Assembly (NCBI RefSeq): GCF_028747985.1
Contig: NZ_CP118108.1
Span: 3,911,501 to 3,975,500 of the forward strand
Direction of reading: 5' to 3'
From: Paenibacillus urinalis
Lineage (GTDB): Bacteria > Bacillota > Bacilli > Paenibacillales > Paenibacillaceae
Length of the DNA stretch: 64,000 nt
A program made the position numbers and the translations under genes. Below, piece after piece: positions 33,810 to 41,246 of the stretch (within the stretch, counting starts at the first letter, position 1; the number at the start of each line of letters is the position of its first letter). The notes under the pieces are model-generated. The model made no database searches, was not told the origin of the DNA, and worked only from the letters and a program-made list of their open reading frames with translations.

Positions 33810-33840
33810 CCTTAACATTTGCATCGCCCTGAAGAACGGT

Positions 33841-34242
33841 TTATTCTTCTTGATCTAATCGCACGGCTTTGTACATCTTGCCTTCATGTTCGACAAGAAT
33901 AACCTCATTCGTGTTCGCATCTTTTAACTGAAATATCAGCGATCCCGCTTTCAAATAATTGCTTAAGCCATCTTGACCTATTAGCTGAATATCCTCTGTT
34001 AATTCCGATGAAGTTACTTCCATCGTTACTTCACCCAGCTCTTTGCTTGCTAACTTATCAGGAAGAGCTTCCTCGGTAATCACCTTATATGGAATTCCAC
34101 CGGACCATGTAACAAAAGGATCGTTGTTCTCCGTTCGTGCTATATCTGCGGATAATTCTTCCCGCTCAGCAGAGTCCGTGTCGCAAGCAACAGGAAATAA
34201 TAAGCATATCATTACGATCCCGAATTTTAATACATTCATCAT
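33841..34242 (-). CDS. Lipoprotein, 133 residues, unknown
   Basis: Signal peptide MNVLKFGIVMICLLFPVAC with the lipid-modified Cys near 20. The mature part has a short beta-rich region (TMEVTSSELTEDIQLIGQ, SLIFQLKDANTNEVILVE, MYKAVRLDQEE). GAGGGAG precedes the start. No family recognised. Confidence 0.72.
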   Translation of the reverse strand: MMNVLKFGIVMICLLFPVACDTDSAEREELSADIARTENNDPFVTWSGGIPYKVITEEALPDKLASKELGEVTMEVTSSELTEDIQLIGQDGLSNYLKAGSLIFQLKDANTNEVILVEHEGKMYKAVRLDQEE

Positions 34243-34334
34243 ATTTCTGCTCCCTCTGAGAAGTTAATCACGCATCCTGAAATAGAAAGCAGACGAGCTA
34301 CCTATATTTAGCTTATATCTTCGGATTATTCTTC

Positions 34335-34451
34335 CTATTCTTCCTTGTACCCTTTCTTTCTGCTCGCCATTCTCATCCACCAAGCAACGCCGCCAACACC
34401 CGCAGCAATAATTACAGCAAATATAACGATATACCATCCATGAATATTCAT
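34335..34451 (-). CDS. Single-pass membrane micro-protein, 38 residues
   Basis: MNIHGWYIVIFAVIIAAG opens a membrane helix that ends near residue 25, followed by a basic tail (RMASRKKGYKEE). AGGAGG lies 9 nt before the ATG. It sits between a lipoprotein gene and an unrelated plus-strand gene. The other minus-strand frame over the same bases has no ribosome binding site. Confidence 0.72.
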   Translation of the reverse strand: MNIHGWYIVIFAVIIAAGVGGVAWWMRMASRKKGYKEE

Positions 34452-34732
34452 TGTGCATTCCTCCTATGATAGTTATACCCATATTATCTGCTACATTAAA
34501 CTTGCTCACTCATTTCCTCATGTGATCCAACGAATGTTTAAGCTTCACCCGAATTGGTTTATTTAACTTTAAGATATTTATTTCTGGATTATTGTAGAAA
34601 TTTAGAACTAGTTCTGATAGACTATTCGTAGACATGAAAGTGAAAAGCATGTGATAAAACAACCAGTTTGCAATGTAATTAGACCTGATTCTTATTCTTT
34701 ACATCAATTACTGGCATAGGGAGAATAGGCTT

Positions 34733-34951
34733 ATGAATAAAGAAGCGATTATTGCGATGAAACGTAATCAGCAGATCATGGTAAGAAGCAAAGATGGAGA
34801 GACCTTAACCGGGTATCCTGTTCCTACAGATCATTCATCAAAGCTTGTATTAAGAACCACCTTTGGTCCGGTTTGGATTCCTTATGAGGAAGTAGAGCAA
34901 ATTACCCGGATCATTAGTATTAACCGCTCCAGAAAATTAGCTTTATCTTAA
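34733..34951 (+). CDS. Unknown 72-residue protein, Sm-like strand pattern
   Basis: MVRSKDGETLTGYPV, LVLRTTFGPVWIPYEEVEQI suggests a compact beta-barrel. The ending VWIPYEEVEQITRI resembles VKIPFSQIIRI of the protein at 32295. GGGAGAATAGG precedes the ATG. Function unknown. Confidence 0.65.
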   Translation: MNKEAIIAMKRNQQIMVRSKDGETLTGYPVPTDHSSKLVLRTTFGPVWIPYEEVEQITRIISINRSRKLALS

Positions 34952-35106
34952 GTTGCTCTATTTACCATAACATACTGTTCCCTTTAAAGTGATCTTACAA
35001 TGTACTGTTCATAAATTTATAATTAGATGTAAATCATAGATATGAATTAGCTGGGGCTTGGCACATGGCTCTGGCTATTTTATTATTTAACGGGGGTGAG
35101 CTAATC

Positions 35107-35328
35107 ATGAACAATATGCCTAAGCTTCTCATATTTGCTGGGGTTGCACTGATTATTGTCGGATTGATCTGGATGGTACTCGGAAGATTTATACAACTTG
35201 GTAAATTGCCAGGAGATATTTATGTAGATCGAGGGAACTTTAAATTCTATTTCCCCATTGTTACTTGTATCGTGATCAGTCTTATCCTTACGCTGATCTC
35301 CTGGATTATCCGTCACTTTATGAAATAA
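35107..35328 (+). CDS. DUF2905 family membrane protein
   Basis: 73 residues, two membrane helices (about 5-25 and 45-68) joined by LGKLPGDIYVDRGNFKFYFP, the hallmark of the DUF2905 family (B. subtilis homologues unknown in function). GGGGGTGAG is 5 nt before the ATG at 35107. Convergent with the SOS-type operon. Confidence 0.88.
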   Translation: MNNMPKLLIFAGVALIIVGLIWMVLGRFIQLGKLPGDIYVDRGNFKFYFPIVTCIVISLILTLISWIIRHFMK

Positions 35329-35335
35329 GCAGCAG

Positions 35336-35629
35336 CTAGTATTTCGTCCAATAATCCATCCCATCTGATAAAGCTGGCATCGAACGCACTGACGTTTGCT
35401 CCTCTGGCTCCCAGCCCTCTAGAATCACAATGTGTTCTGTCGACGATTGGTCCTGCCACTTGATAAATCCTTGTCTTTCTAACTCTCTTAGAGCTTTCCG
35501 AATACCACTTTCTGTTCTCCCGGTCTTGACTTCCAGTTCCATCATTTGAGGCATGCGTCTCCGCTGCCCACAAAAATTGTATAGAATCCTCAGCAGTTTG
35601 CGTTCAAAATCAGGCATCATCCTCATCAC
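35336..35629 (-). CDS. Winged-helix DNA-binding-like protein, 97 residues
   Basis: MPQMMELEVKTGRTESGIRKALRELERQGFI reads as a helix-turn-helix with a wing (KWQDQSSTEHIVILEGW). It resembles small MarR/GntR-like or LexA-N-like winged helices without further domains. GGGAG is close to the ATG. Only 3 nt separate it from the WYL-like gene upstream, so they form one operon under the LexA-type promoter. Confidence 0.7.
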   Translation of the reverse strand: MMRMMPDFERKLLRILYNFCGQRRRMPQMMELEVKTGRTESGIRKALRELERQGFIKWQDQSSTEHIVILEGWEPEEQTSVRSMPALSDGMDYWTKY

Positions 35630-35632
35630 TCC

Positions 35633-35833
35633 CTAAGCTGTTATTATTGCTCTAACAGGTCGCCAAGCCAGCACATTCTCCTCGTTAAAGGTTCTCGGAG
35701 CCCCTGTATGAAGACATGTAGAATAGATTCTGCCATTTACTATTCGATGAATTTCAATATTACGTTGACTAACCTGCCCTGCTCGATCCAGATAAACAAT
35801 TTCTACAACCTTGCCAATATATTTACGCGGCAT
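35633..35833 (-). CDS. Short WYL-like protein, 66 residues
   Basis: GKVVEIVYLDRAGQVSQRNI, IVNGRIYSTCLHTGAPRTFN resembles one WYL-type strand set (in the full domain: hydrophobic-Y-R/D and RTFR ending). It is half the size of a normal WYL domain and lacks a helix-turn-helix of its own; the next gene in the operon supplies one. TTGGGGTGAG precedes the ATG. First gene after a promoter with a LexA-type box. Confidence 0.65.
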   Translation of the reverse strand: MPRKYIGKVVEIVYLDRAGQVSQRNIEIHRIVNGRIYSTCLHTGAPRTFNEENVLAWRPVRAIITA

Positions 35834-35867
35834 AAGCTCACCCCAATAAGAACATTTGTTTGTATAT

Positions 35868-35897
35868 ATTATATAGGAACATATGTTCTTTTATCAA
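35868..35897 (-). promoter_or_regulatory. Promoter with a LexA-type box between -35 and -10
   Basis: TTGATA (35892-35897) and TATAAT (35868-35873) are 18 nt apart. The spacer contains the palindrome GAACATATGTTC (35877-35888), the core of the Gram-positive SOS box CGAACN4GTTCG. A second, one-mismatch copy (GAACATTTGTTT, 35850-35861) lies between -10 and the start codon. LexA bound here would block RNA polymerase. Confidence 0.75.
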
Positions 35898-35973
35898 CTG
35901 TAAAATTTGGCTGCTCCACCTTAAGAATTCAGTTCTTTGATTAAGATGCACTAGACTTGTTCGTACCGCAAAG

Positions 35974-36003
35974 AGACCCTTACATACGAATATGCAAGGG
36001 TCT
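35974..36003 (-). terminator. Terminator of the short CNNM gene
   Basis: AGACCCTT/AAGGGTCT with an inner CATA/TATG stem and TTCG loop; T run is short (CTCTTTG). Confidence 0.7.
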
Positions 36004-36053
36004 TTGTCCAACGATATGAGATTTATATAAACTTTCACGTAACGGATCGTCCT

Positions 36054-37124
36054 TTAAAGAGCAGGTACACTGTTCACTGCAATATCATCATATTCGTCAT
36101 GAATATCTCCTACGATCTCTTCCAATATGTCTTCCATCGTAACGAGCCCTGTAACTTGGCCGCTAGCATCAGTTACAAGTGCAATATGAACCCGATTCTG
36201 CTGCATTTTAGTAAGAACATCCTTAATAGGGGAGGTCTCCTTAAGACTTGGCATCGGATGAATAAACCCGCTCAGATCCCATTCTCTGCCGGCAGCAATG
36301 CTTGTCAGCATTTCTTTCGTGTTAATAAAGCCGAGATATTGCTCTTTATTCCCTTTATGAATAACAGGGTAACGGGTGTACTCATATTGATGAATGACTT
36401 CAAGCATGCTCTCAAGAGACATATCACTGCTAAAAGTAGCTATTTTCCCTTTCGGAATCATAATCTCCTTCAAGATGCGCTCATCAAAATCAAAAATGTT
36501 CTTCAAATAATCAAGCTCTGTCTGATTAATTTCTCCACTTTCATAGCTGTTGTTAACAATCAGCTTCAGCTCTTCCTCTGAATACACGGTATCATGACCG
36601 GCAGGCTTCACACCAAAAATCTTCAACAACAGGCGAGCTGAATTGTTCAGTGCAGTGATTACAGGATACATAATCTTACCGAACCAATACAGCGGACCTG
36701 CCAGCAGCAGAGTCATTCTCTCTGAGAACTGAATAGCCAGTGTCTTGGGAGCAAGCTCACCAATAACAACGTGCAGGAAGGAAACAACCGACAAGGCAAT
36801 GACATAGGACAATACCGTCGATAGGGCAGCCGGCAGATTCCAGCTGTCAAATACCGGATGAAGCATTTTCTCAACAGTTGGTTCACCCAATGCTCCCAGC
36901 ACGAGTGCCGTAATCGTGATTCCCAGCTGACACGCCGACAGATAATAATCCAGTTCATGTGCGACCTTTTTGGCCAGAACAGCCTTCTTGTTGCCTTCCG
37001 CAATCAATTGGTCGATCCGTGACATCCTCACCTTGAGAATCGCAAATTCAGCTCCGACGAAGAATGCTGTCAGTCCAATGAATACAGCTACTAAAAACAA
37101 ATTTAATGCAATTATTCCGTCCAA
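36054..37124 (-). CDS. CNNM/CBS membrane protein (hemolysin C family), short form
   Basis: 356 residues. The DUF21/CNNM transmembrane domain covers about 1-190 with four hydrophobic segments, followed by a CBS pair (about 205-335). It ends just after the LVTMEDILEEIVGDIHDEYDD segment and lacks the CorC/HlyC C-terminal domain that its paralogue next door has. The family includes Mg2+/Na+-linked transporters (CNNM, CorC, YrkA). It starts with TTG behind an unusual hairpin leader shared with the paralogue. Tandem with it on the same strand, so a duplication with loss of the last domain is likely. Confidence 0.87.
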   Translation of the reverse strand: MDGIIALNLFLVAVFIGLTAFFVGAEFAILKVRMSRIDQLIAEGNKKAVLAKKVAHELDYYLSACQLGITITALVLGALGEPTVEKMLHPVFDSWNLPAALSTVLSYVIALSVVSFLHVVIGELAPKTLAIQFSERMTLLLAGPLYWFGKIMYPVITALNNSARLLLKIFGVKPAGHDTVYSEEELKLIVNNSYESGEINQTELDYLKNIFDFDERILKEIMIPKGKIATFSSDMSLESMLEVIHQYEYTRYPVIHKGNKEQYLGFINTKEMLTSIAAGREWDLSGFIHPMPSLKETSPIKDVLTKMQQNRVHIALVTDASGQVTGLVTMEDILEEIVGDIHDEYDDIAVNSVPAL

Positions 37125-37130
37125 TGATTT

Positions 37131-37155
37131 CCCTCTTTAAGAGGGATTCACCTCC
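37131..37155 (-). promoter_or_regulatory. Hairpin between Shine-Dalgarno and TTG start, short CNNM gene
   Basis: GGAGG (37151-37155) is 26 nt from the TTG. Between them CCCTCTTTAAGAGGG (37131-37145) can fold back on itself; if folded, 11 nt remain (TGAAT and AAATCA). The same layout exists in front of the paralogue. Confidence 0.65.
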
Positions 37156-37201
37156 AGAGTCCTATAGTATTTTATATATTTAAGATCCACAAAGAACAAT
37201 A

Positions 37202-38506
37202 TTATTGTTGAATTTTACGTAACACGACTTGCTTGATTTGAAAATTATCCATTTCCTTGACCTTCCACATCTGCTCATCCTGTTCAACGATATCGCCTTC
37301 CTCGAGAGATGCCCCTCGTTTGGACTGAATCCAGCCGGCGATTGTATCTACCTCATCCGCACCGTCAAATATGAAGCCAAACTGCTTCTCCAGCTCATCC
37401 AATAAGACTCGCCCGCTGATTAGATACTCGTTGTCCCCGAGCTGCTGAATATCAGCCTTCTCATCGCTGTCAAATTCATCGCGAATCTCACCAACGATCT
37501 CCTCTAGGATATCCTCCATCGTTATAATCCCGGACGTACCACCGTATTCATCAATAACGACTGCCATATGCACCCTCTGCTGCTGCATCTTGATCATCGC
37601 TTCCTGAATCGGTGTAATTTCCGAGACATACGGCAGCTCACGTACAAATTCTTCAAGGCGATGCTCACTTCCGTCCACAATATGAGGAAGCATCTTCTTC
37701 ACGTTAACCACACCGATAATTTTATCCTTATCTCCAGCTTCAACAACCGGATAACGTGAATAATTATACTCGTCAAAAATAGGAACAATATCCGCATAAA
37801 CCATGTCTATATCGAGCGTTACCAGATCCACACGCGGAACCATGATATCTTTTGCGTCCCGCTCATCAAAGGAAAAAACATTTTCCATATAAGAAAGCTT
37901 TGTCTGATTGATCTCGCCGCCTTCGTAGCTCTGATTCATAATGATCTTGATCTCATCCTCGGAATACGCCTGTTCGTGTCCTGCCGGCTTAACACCGAAC
38001 GCACGCAGCATAACCCGGGAAGAACCGTTTAGTGCCCAAATGAATGGAGACATGATCTTACCGAACCAATAGAGAGGTGCTGCGAGCAGCAGAGTCATCT
38101 TCTCCGCAAATTGGATCGCCAATGTTTTCGGTGCCATTTCACCTACGACCACATGCAAGAAGGTAACTAAGATAAACGCAATCGCATAAGAAGCCACAGA
38201 TGAAACAGCTTCGGACAATTCAAAGTAGTTAAACACTGGATACAGCAGACTCTCAACAGCCGGTTTACCCAGCGCCCCCAGACCAAGTGCAGTAACCGTA
38301 ATACCGAGCTGACAAGCAGACAGGTAATAATCGAGATCTGAAGCTACTTTTTTGGCAACCACTGCTTTCTTGTTTCCTTCAGCGATAAGCTGATCGATAC
38401 GTGACATCCGGATCTTAACTACAGCAAACTCCGCAGCAACGAAAAACGCGGTAAGCGCAAGTAGTATGACAAGTAATATTAAATTGGTAATCGTGATAAT
38501 GTCCAA
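37202..38506 (-). CDS. CNNM/CBS membrane protein with CorC-type domain, long form
   Basis: 434 residues: DUF21/CNNM membrane domain (about 1-190), CBS pair (about 205-335, with VVIDEYGGTSGIITMEDILEEIVGEI), and the CorC/HlyC transporter-associated domain (about 350-430, YLISGRVLLDELEKQFG). Start is TTG behind the hairpin leader. The tandem short paralogue follows 77 nt downstream. Predicted role: divalent cation export or homeostasis, inferred from the family. Confidence 0.9.
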   Translation of the reverse strand: MDIITITNLILLVILLALTAFFVAAEFAVVKIRMSRIDQLIAEGNKKAVVAKKVASDLDYYLSACQLGITVTALGLGALGKPAVESLLYPVFNYFELSEAVSSVASYAIAFILVTFLHVVVGEMAPKTLAIQFAEKMTLLLAAPLYWFGKIMSPFIWALNGSSRVMLRAFGVKPAGHEQAYSEDEIKIIMNQSYEGGEINQTKLSYMENVFSFDERDAKDIMVPRVDLVTLDIDMVYADIVPIFDEYNYSRYPVVEAGDKDKIIGVVNVKKMLPHIVDGSEHRLEEFVRELPYVSEITPIQEAMIKMQQQRVHMAVVIDEYGGTSGIITMEDILEEIVGEIRDEFDSDEKADIQQLGDNEYLISGRVLLDELEKQFGFIFDGADEVDTIAGWIQSKRGASLEEGDIVEQDEQMWKVKEMDNFQIKQVVLRKIQQ

Positions 38507-38512
38507 TAATTT

Positions 38513-38536
38513 CCCTCTTAAGAGGGATTCACCTCC
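38513..38536 (-). promoter_or_regulatory. Hairpin between Shine-Dalgarno and TTG start, long CNNM gene
   Basis: GGAGG (38532-38536), TGAAT, perfect 14 bp palindrome CCCTCTTAAGAGGG (38513-38526), AAATTA, TTG. Folding leaves 11 nt from Shine-Dalgarno to start, the same value as in the paralogue although the palindromes differ by one base. Confidence 0.7.
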
Positions 38537-38571
38537 AGGAATATTTACAGCATCTCTAATGAATTACTGTA

Positions 38572-38733
38572 TTAAAATTTATAATTCGAATAAAGTATAC
38601 ATAACAACTTCGGCCGATGAGGGGCGGTGTTCATGAGAAGAACCTTGTTCATGCCATCATGATCAGCCCGCTTGAATATTTTCCGTTCGTTTAATTCCGT
38701 CTGCGGTTCAAAATACAGTAACGCCTTCCCAAT
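38572..38733 (-). CDS. Possible 53-residue protein with an ATT start
   Basis: GGGGAGGTGGACAC precedes an ATT at 38733 with 7 nt spacing from GGAGG, and the frame stays open for 53 codons (GKALLYFEPQTELNERK, NKVLLMNTAPHRPKLL). No ATG, GTG or TTG is in a better place in this frame. It may be a leader peptide for the CNNM operon or chance. Between 38734 and 39136 I see nothing I can support. Confidence 0.25.
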   Translation of the reverse strand: MGKALLYFEPQTELNERKIFKRADHDGMNKVLLMNTAPHRPKLLCILYSNYKF

Positions 38734-39137
38734 GTGTCCACCTCCCCTCCGTAATATTCCTACAAGTATATCATGATTGATTGCTGACCATCCAGTTCAA
38801 CGTCATGGTTGCAGATTTATAGTCGCTGCAGATACCTCACTTCTTATACAAAAGGTACGGTTATCGTACCTTGATATAGTCCAGTATATGAATTTATTAA
38901 GAATGCATAAAACTCATTTCTTCTACAATATATTGAAAAGTCTAATTTATATAAACGATATATGGATCATTTAAACAAAACTTGCCCTATTTTAAACCAA
39001 CATTAGGACTCGCTATGCATAAACGCACTTGATTCTCTGCTCTCTGCTATGCAGTTGAATCCCACGTTACTTACAATATTGTAAGAGAAGAGAATCAGTT
39101 TCATATCATTATAAAAATAGTTCAGGAAACTACAAAT

Positions 39138-39167
39138 AAAAAAGCCTTTGCGTATTACGCAAAGGCT
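39138..39167 (-). terminator. Terminator after the tRNA pair
   Basis: AGCCTTTGCGT and ACGCAAAGGCT, 11 bp stem with TTTTTTATTTG following on the minus strand. Confidence 0.88.
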
Positions 39168-39176
39168 GTTCAGGTA

Positions 39177-39250
39177 TGGGCCCTGAGGGACTCGAACCCC
39201 CGACCAATCGGTTATGAGCCGACCGCTCTAACCAACTGAGCTAAGGGCCC
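39177..39250 (-). tRNA. tRNA with anticodon CAT, probably Ile (lysidine-modified)
   Basis: 74 nt. Acceptor GGGCCCT with AGGGCCC, D arm GCTC/GAGC, anticodon stem-loop CGGCTCATAACCG, T arm with GTTCGAG. The C4 and C5 of the acceptor match the pattern used by TilS to pick tRNA-Ile2, and the start GGGCCCTTAGCTCAG resembles tRNA-Ile2 more than elongator Met. Elongator Met is the alternative. No CCA encoded. Confidence 0.7.
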
Positions 39251-39295
39251 TGAATCAATATTCTATTACACATATTAGTGCGCTGTATGTAACTA

Positions 39296-39369
<74 letters not shown>

Positions 39370-39399
39370 TCAATAAAACTTAAAACAGCGACATCTAAT

Positions 39400-39429
39400 A
39401 ATATACATGATGTGTAATAGAATTGTCAA
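39400..39429 (-). promoter_or_regulatory. Promoter of the fMet-Ile tRNA pair
   Basis: TTGACA (39424-39429), 18 nt spacer, TATATT (39400-39405). Confidence 0.65.
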
Positions 39430-39461
39430 GGCACTTTTTTTGGAGAAACGAAGACTGCTCC

Positions 39462-39626
39462 TTATGGAATGAAACGGACACCATAGCGCCCCTTGCGTGA
39501 TTTGTATACCTCTACCTGCTGCGGTTCATCATGCCCATAGATCCATCCGTCCTGCTCCATCCGCTTCGCGAAGCAACCTGCCTGAAACTTACTACCGTAT
39601 AATCTTGAATAATATACCCATTTCAC
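39462..39626 (-). CDS. Unknown basic protein, 54 residues
   Basis: GTG start with AAGGA 12 nt upstream; reads MKWVYYSRLYGSKFQAGC, DGWIYGHDEP, KGRYGVRFIP. Aromatic and basic, no recognised family. Codon use is gene-like and it fills the gap between the ABC operon and the tRNA promoter. The alternative frame starting with the nearby ATG stops after 14 codons. Confidence 0.58.
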   Translation of the reverse strand: MKWVYYSRLYGSKFQAGCFAKRMEQDGWIYGHDEPQQVEVYKSRKGRYGVRFIP

Positions 39627-39696
39627 TCTTGTTCATCTTCCTTTGACTCCATAATGGATGCTGTTTCCTTTCTACTATTAGGATACCCAAAAGCAC

Positions 39697-39736
39697 AAAA
39701 AATAGCCGCGAGATGAAATTTAATCAAGCGGCTATT
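39697..39736 (-). terminator. Terminator of the ABC operon
   Basis: AATAGCCGC and GCGGCTATT stem followed by TTTTTTG on the minus strand, 14 nt after the stop of the solute-binding protein gene. Confidence 0.85.
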
Positions 39737-39749
39737 GAATTAAGCTTAT

Positions 39750-41225
39750 TTAGTTTGCGGCTAATTTATCCTCGAAGCTCGCCTTCGGATCTGTCTTCAG
39801 CTTCTGCAGCATTTCATTTCCATCCTGCTCCCAGGCTTCCAGCGCTTCCTTCGGTGTCTTCTTATTCTCTACAACTTCATTGAAGTATTTCTGGCCTACG
39901 GAGTCCACCTGCCATAAATTCGGCATCTTCTGGTACAGTGTGTTCATATCCGTGCTTGTCGGCGGGATCGGCTTTAATGTGTAGAAAGCAGCAATATTAT
40001 AATCCAATCCTTCCTTTGGCTGGATGTAGCTCTTACGTGACACCATCTCATAGCTGCTTCTTGCCTTGACTTTGGCCCATTCTTCACCGTTCAGGAACTT
40101 GATGAATTCCCAGGCATCGTCTGGATTTTGAGCGTTACTATTAATAGCCATCAGGCTGCTTAGATATACATTCCCGCCAATGCCCGGCTTCTCCTGATGT
40201 ACAGGAGGGGTAACAACATCCCAATCAATCGGGTCAAACTTATCATCCGTCTCAGCATACTTGTTATCATTAATCAGCCTGGTGACATAGCTGTAGTCCG
40301 AAACAACCATAGCGAGCTTTCCTTCCATAAACATATTGCCTTGGAAAGGATTAAATTCGGTCTGATCTGTCTGATATTCATAAACCTCCTGACCAGGCAC
40401 AATTTTGTCCCGAGTCAGCGTAGCTACGGTATCCCATACTCTCTCCCAGGATTCGTTATTGACGGTCATCGTTTCGGCTTTGTCATCAAAGATTCGCAGC
40501 TGCAATGGTGATGCATATGTTTGAACATTGTAATAAGTATCGCCGCCGTATTGATTGAAGGAAAAGCCATACACGCGATCCTCACCTTCACCGCTCGTTA
40601 CCCGTCTTGCAAGATCAAATATATCTTCCCATGTCGCTCCATCTGCTGGCGGTTCCACCCCTGCCTTTTGAAAAATCGCTTTGTTATAAAACAATGCAGA
40701 TGATGAGAAAGTAGGTGTCAGGGCATACAGATTGTTATCTCCCATATCCTTGATCCCGTCCAGCACGGTCGGGACAATATCCGTCGTATCAAACTCATCC
40801 TCGGCAATTAGAGGATCAAGCTGTGTCAGCATATTTTCCTGAATAAGCGACTTAAATACAGAGGTGTCTCCGACAATAACATCCACCGGATTGTCACCCG
40901 TCATCAGCTTCTTGACCGCTTCGAGGGTATCTGGCTGCTCTGGCTGTTCATTCTTGGTGTAGTCGAAATATTGATACTGATCCTGGTCCACTGCAGGTAC
41001 AATTTCAATCGTTATATTGTCATTCAGCACCTCAAAAATATCCGTATACTGCTGTCTAAAATAGGTATCATCATTACTTCCATACAAGGTACCAATTCGA
41101 AGCACTCTTTCCTCTTGATCATCAGATGGTTCATTAGAAGTACATGCTGCAAGAAGTGGAGTCAGCAAAGTCATACATGTCAGCATCGCGATGACCGGTC
41201 GACGAAATACAGATTTCTTTATCAT
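39750..41225 (-). CDS. Family 1 extracellular solute-binding lipoprotein
   Basis: 491 residues. Lipoprotein signal peptide with lipobox LLAAC (Cys near 28), then the type 1 SBP fold of sugar-binding proteins (DVIVGDTSVFKSLIQENML, ALTPTFSSSALFYNKAIFQKAGVEPP, WEFIKFLNGEEW). Usually such proteins feed MalFG-type importers, but none is here. It follows the ATPase-AbrB gene by 21 nt with GGGAG 7 nt before the ATG, as last gene of an FtsX/MacB-type operon. Ligand unknown. It may sense or deliver a compound to the adaptor/permease. Confidence 0.88.
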   Translation of the reverse strand: MIKKSVFRRPVIAMLTCMTLLTPLLAACTSNEPSDDQEERVLRIGTLYGSNDDTYFRQQYTDIFEVLNDNITIEIVPAVDQDQYQYFDYTKNEQPEQPDTLEAVKKLMTGDNPVDVIVGDTSVFKSLIQENMLTQLDPLIAEDEFDTTDIVPTVLDGIKDMGDNNLYALTPTFSSSALFYNKAIFQKAGVEPPADGATWEDIFDLARRVTSGEGEDRVYGFSFNQYGGDTYYNVQTYASPLQLRIFDDKAETMTVNNESWERVWDTVATLTRDKIVPGQEVYEYQTDQTEFNPFQGNMFMEGKLAMVVSDYSYVTRLINDNKYAETDDKFDPIDWDVVTPPVHQEKPGIGGNVYLSSLMAINSNAQNPDDAWEFIKFLNGEEWAKVKARSSYEMVSRKSYIQPKEGLDYNIAAFYTLKPIPPTSTDMNTLYQKMPNLWQVDSVGQKYFNEVVENKKTPKEALEAWEQDGNEMLQKLKTDPKASFEDKLAAN

Positions 41226-41246
41226 TCCCATTCTCCCTTTCTATGG

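Noticed and set aside
38777..38974. 65-codon plus-strand frame
   Set aside because: AT-rich gap, no ribosome binding site, no neighbour support.
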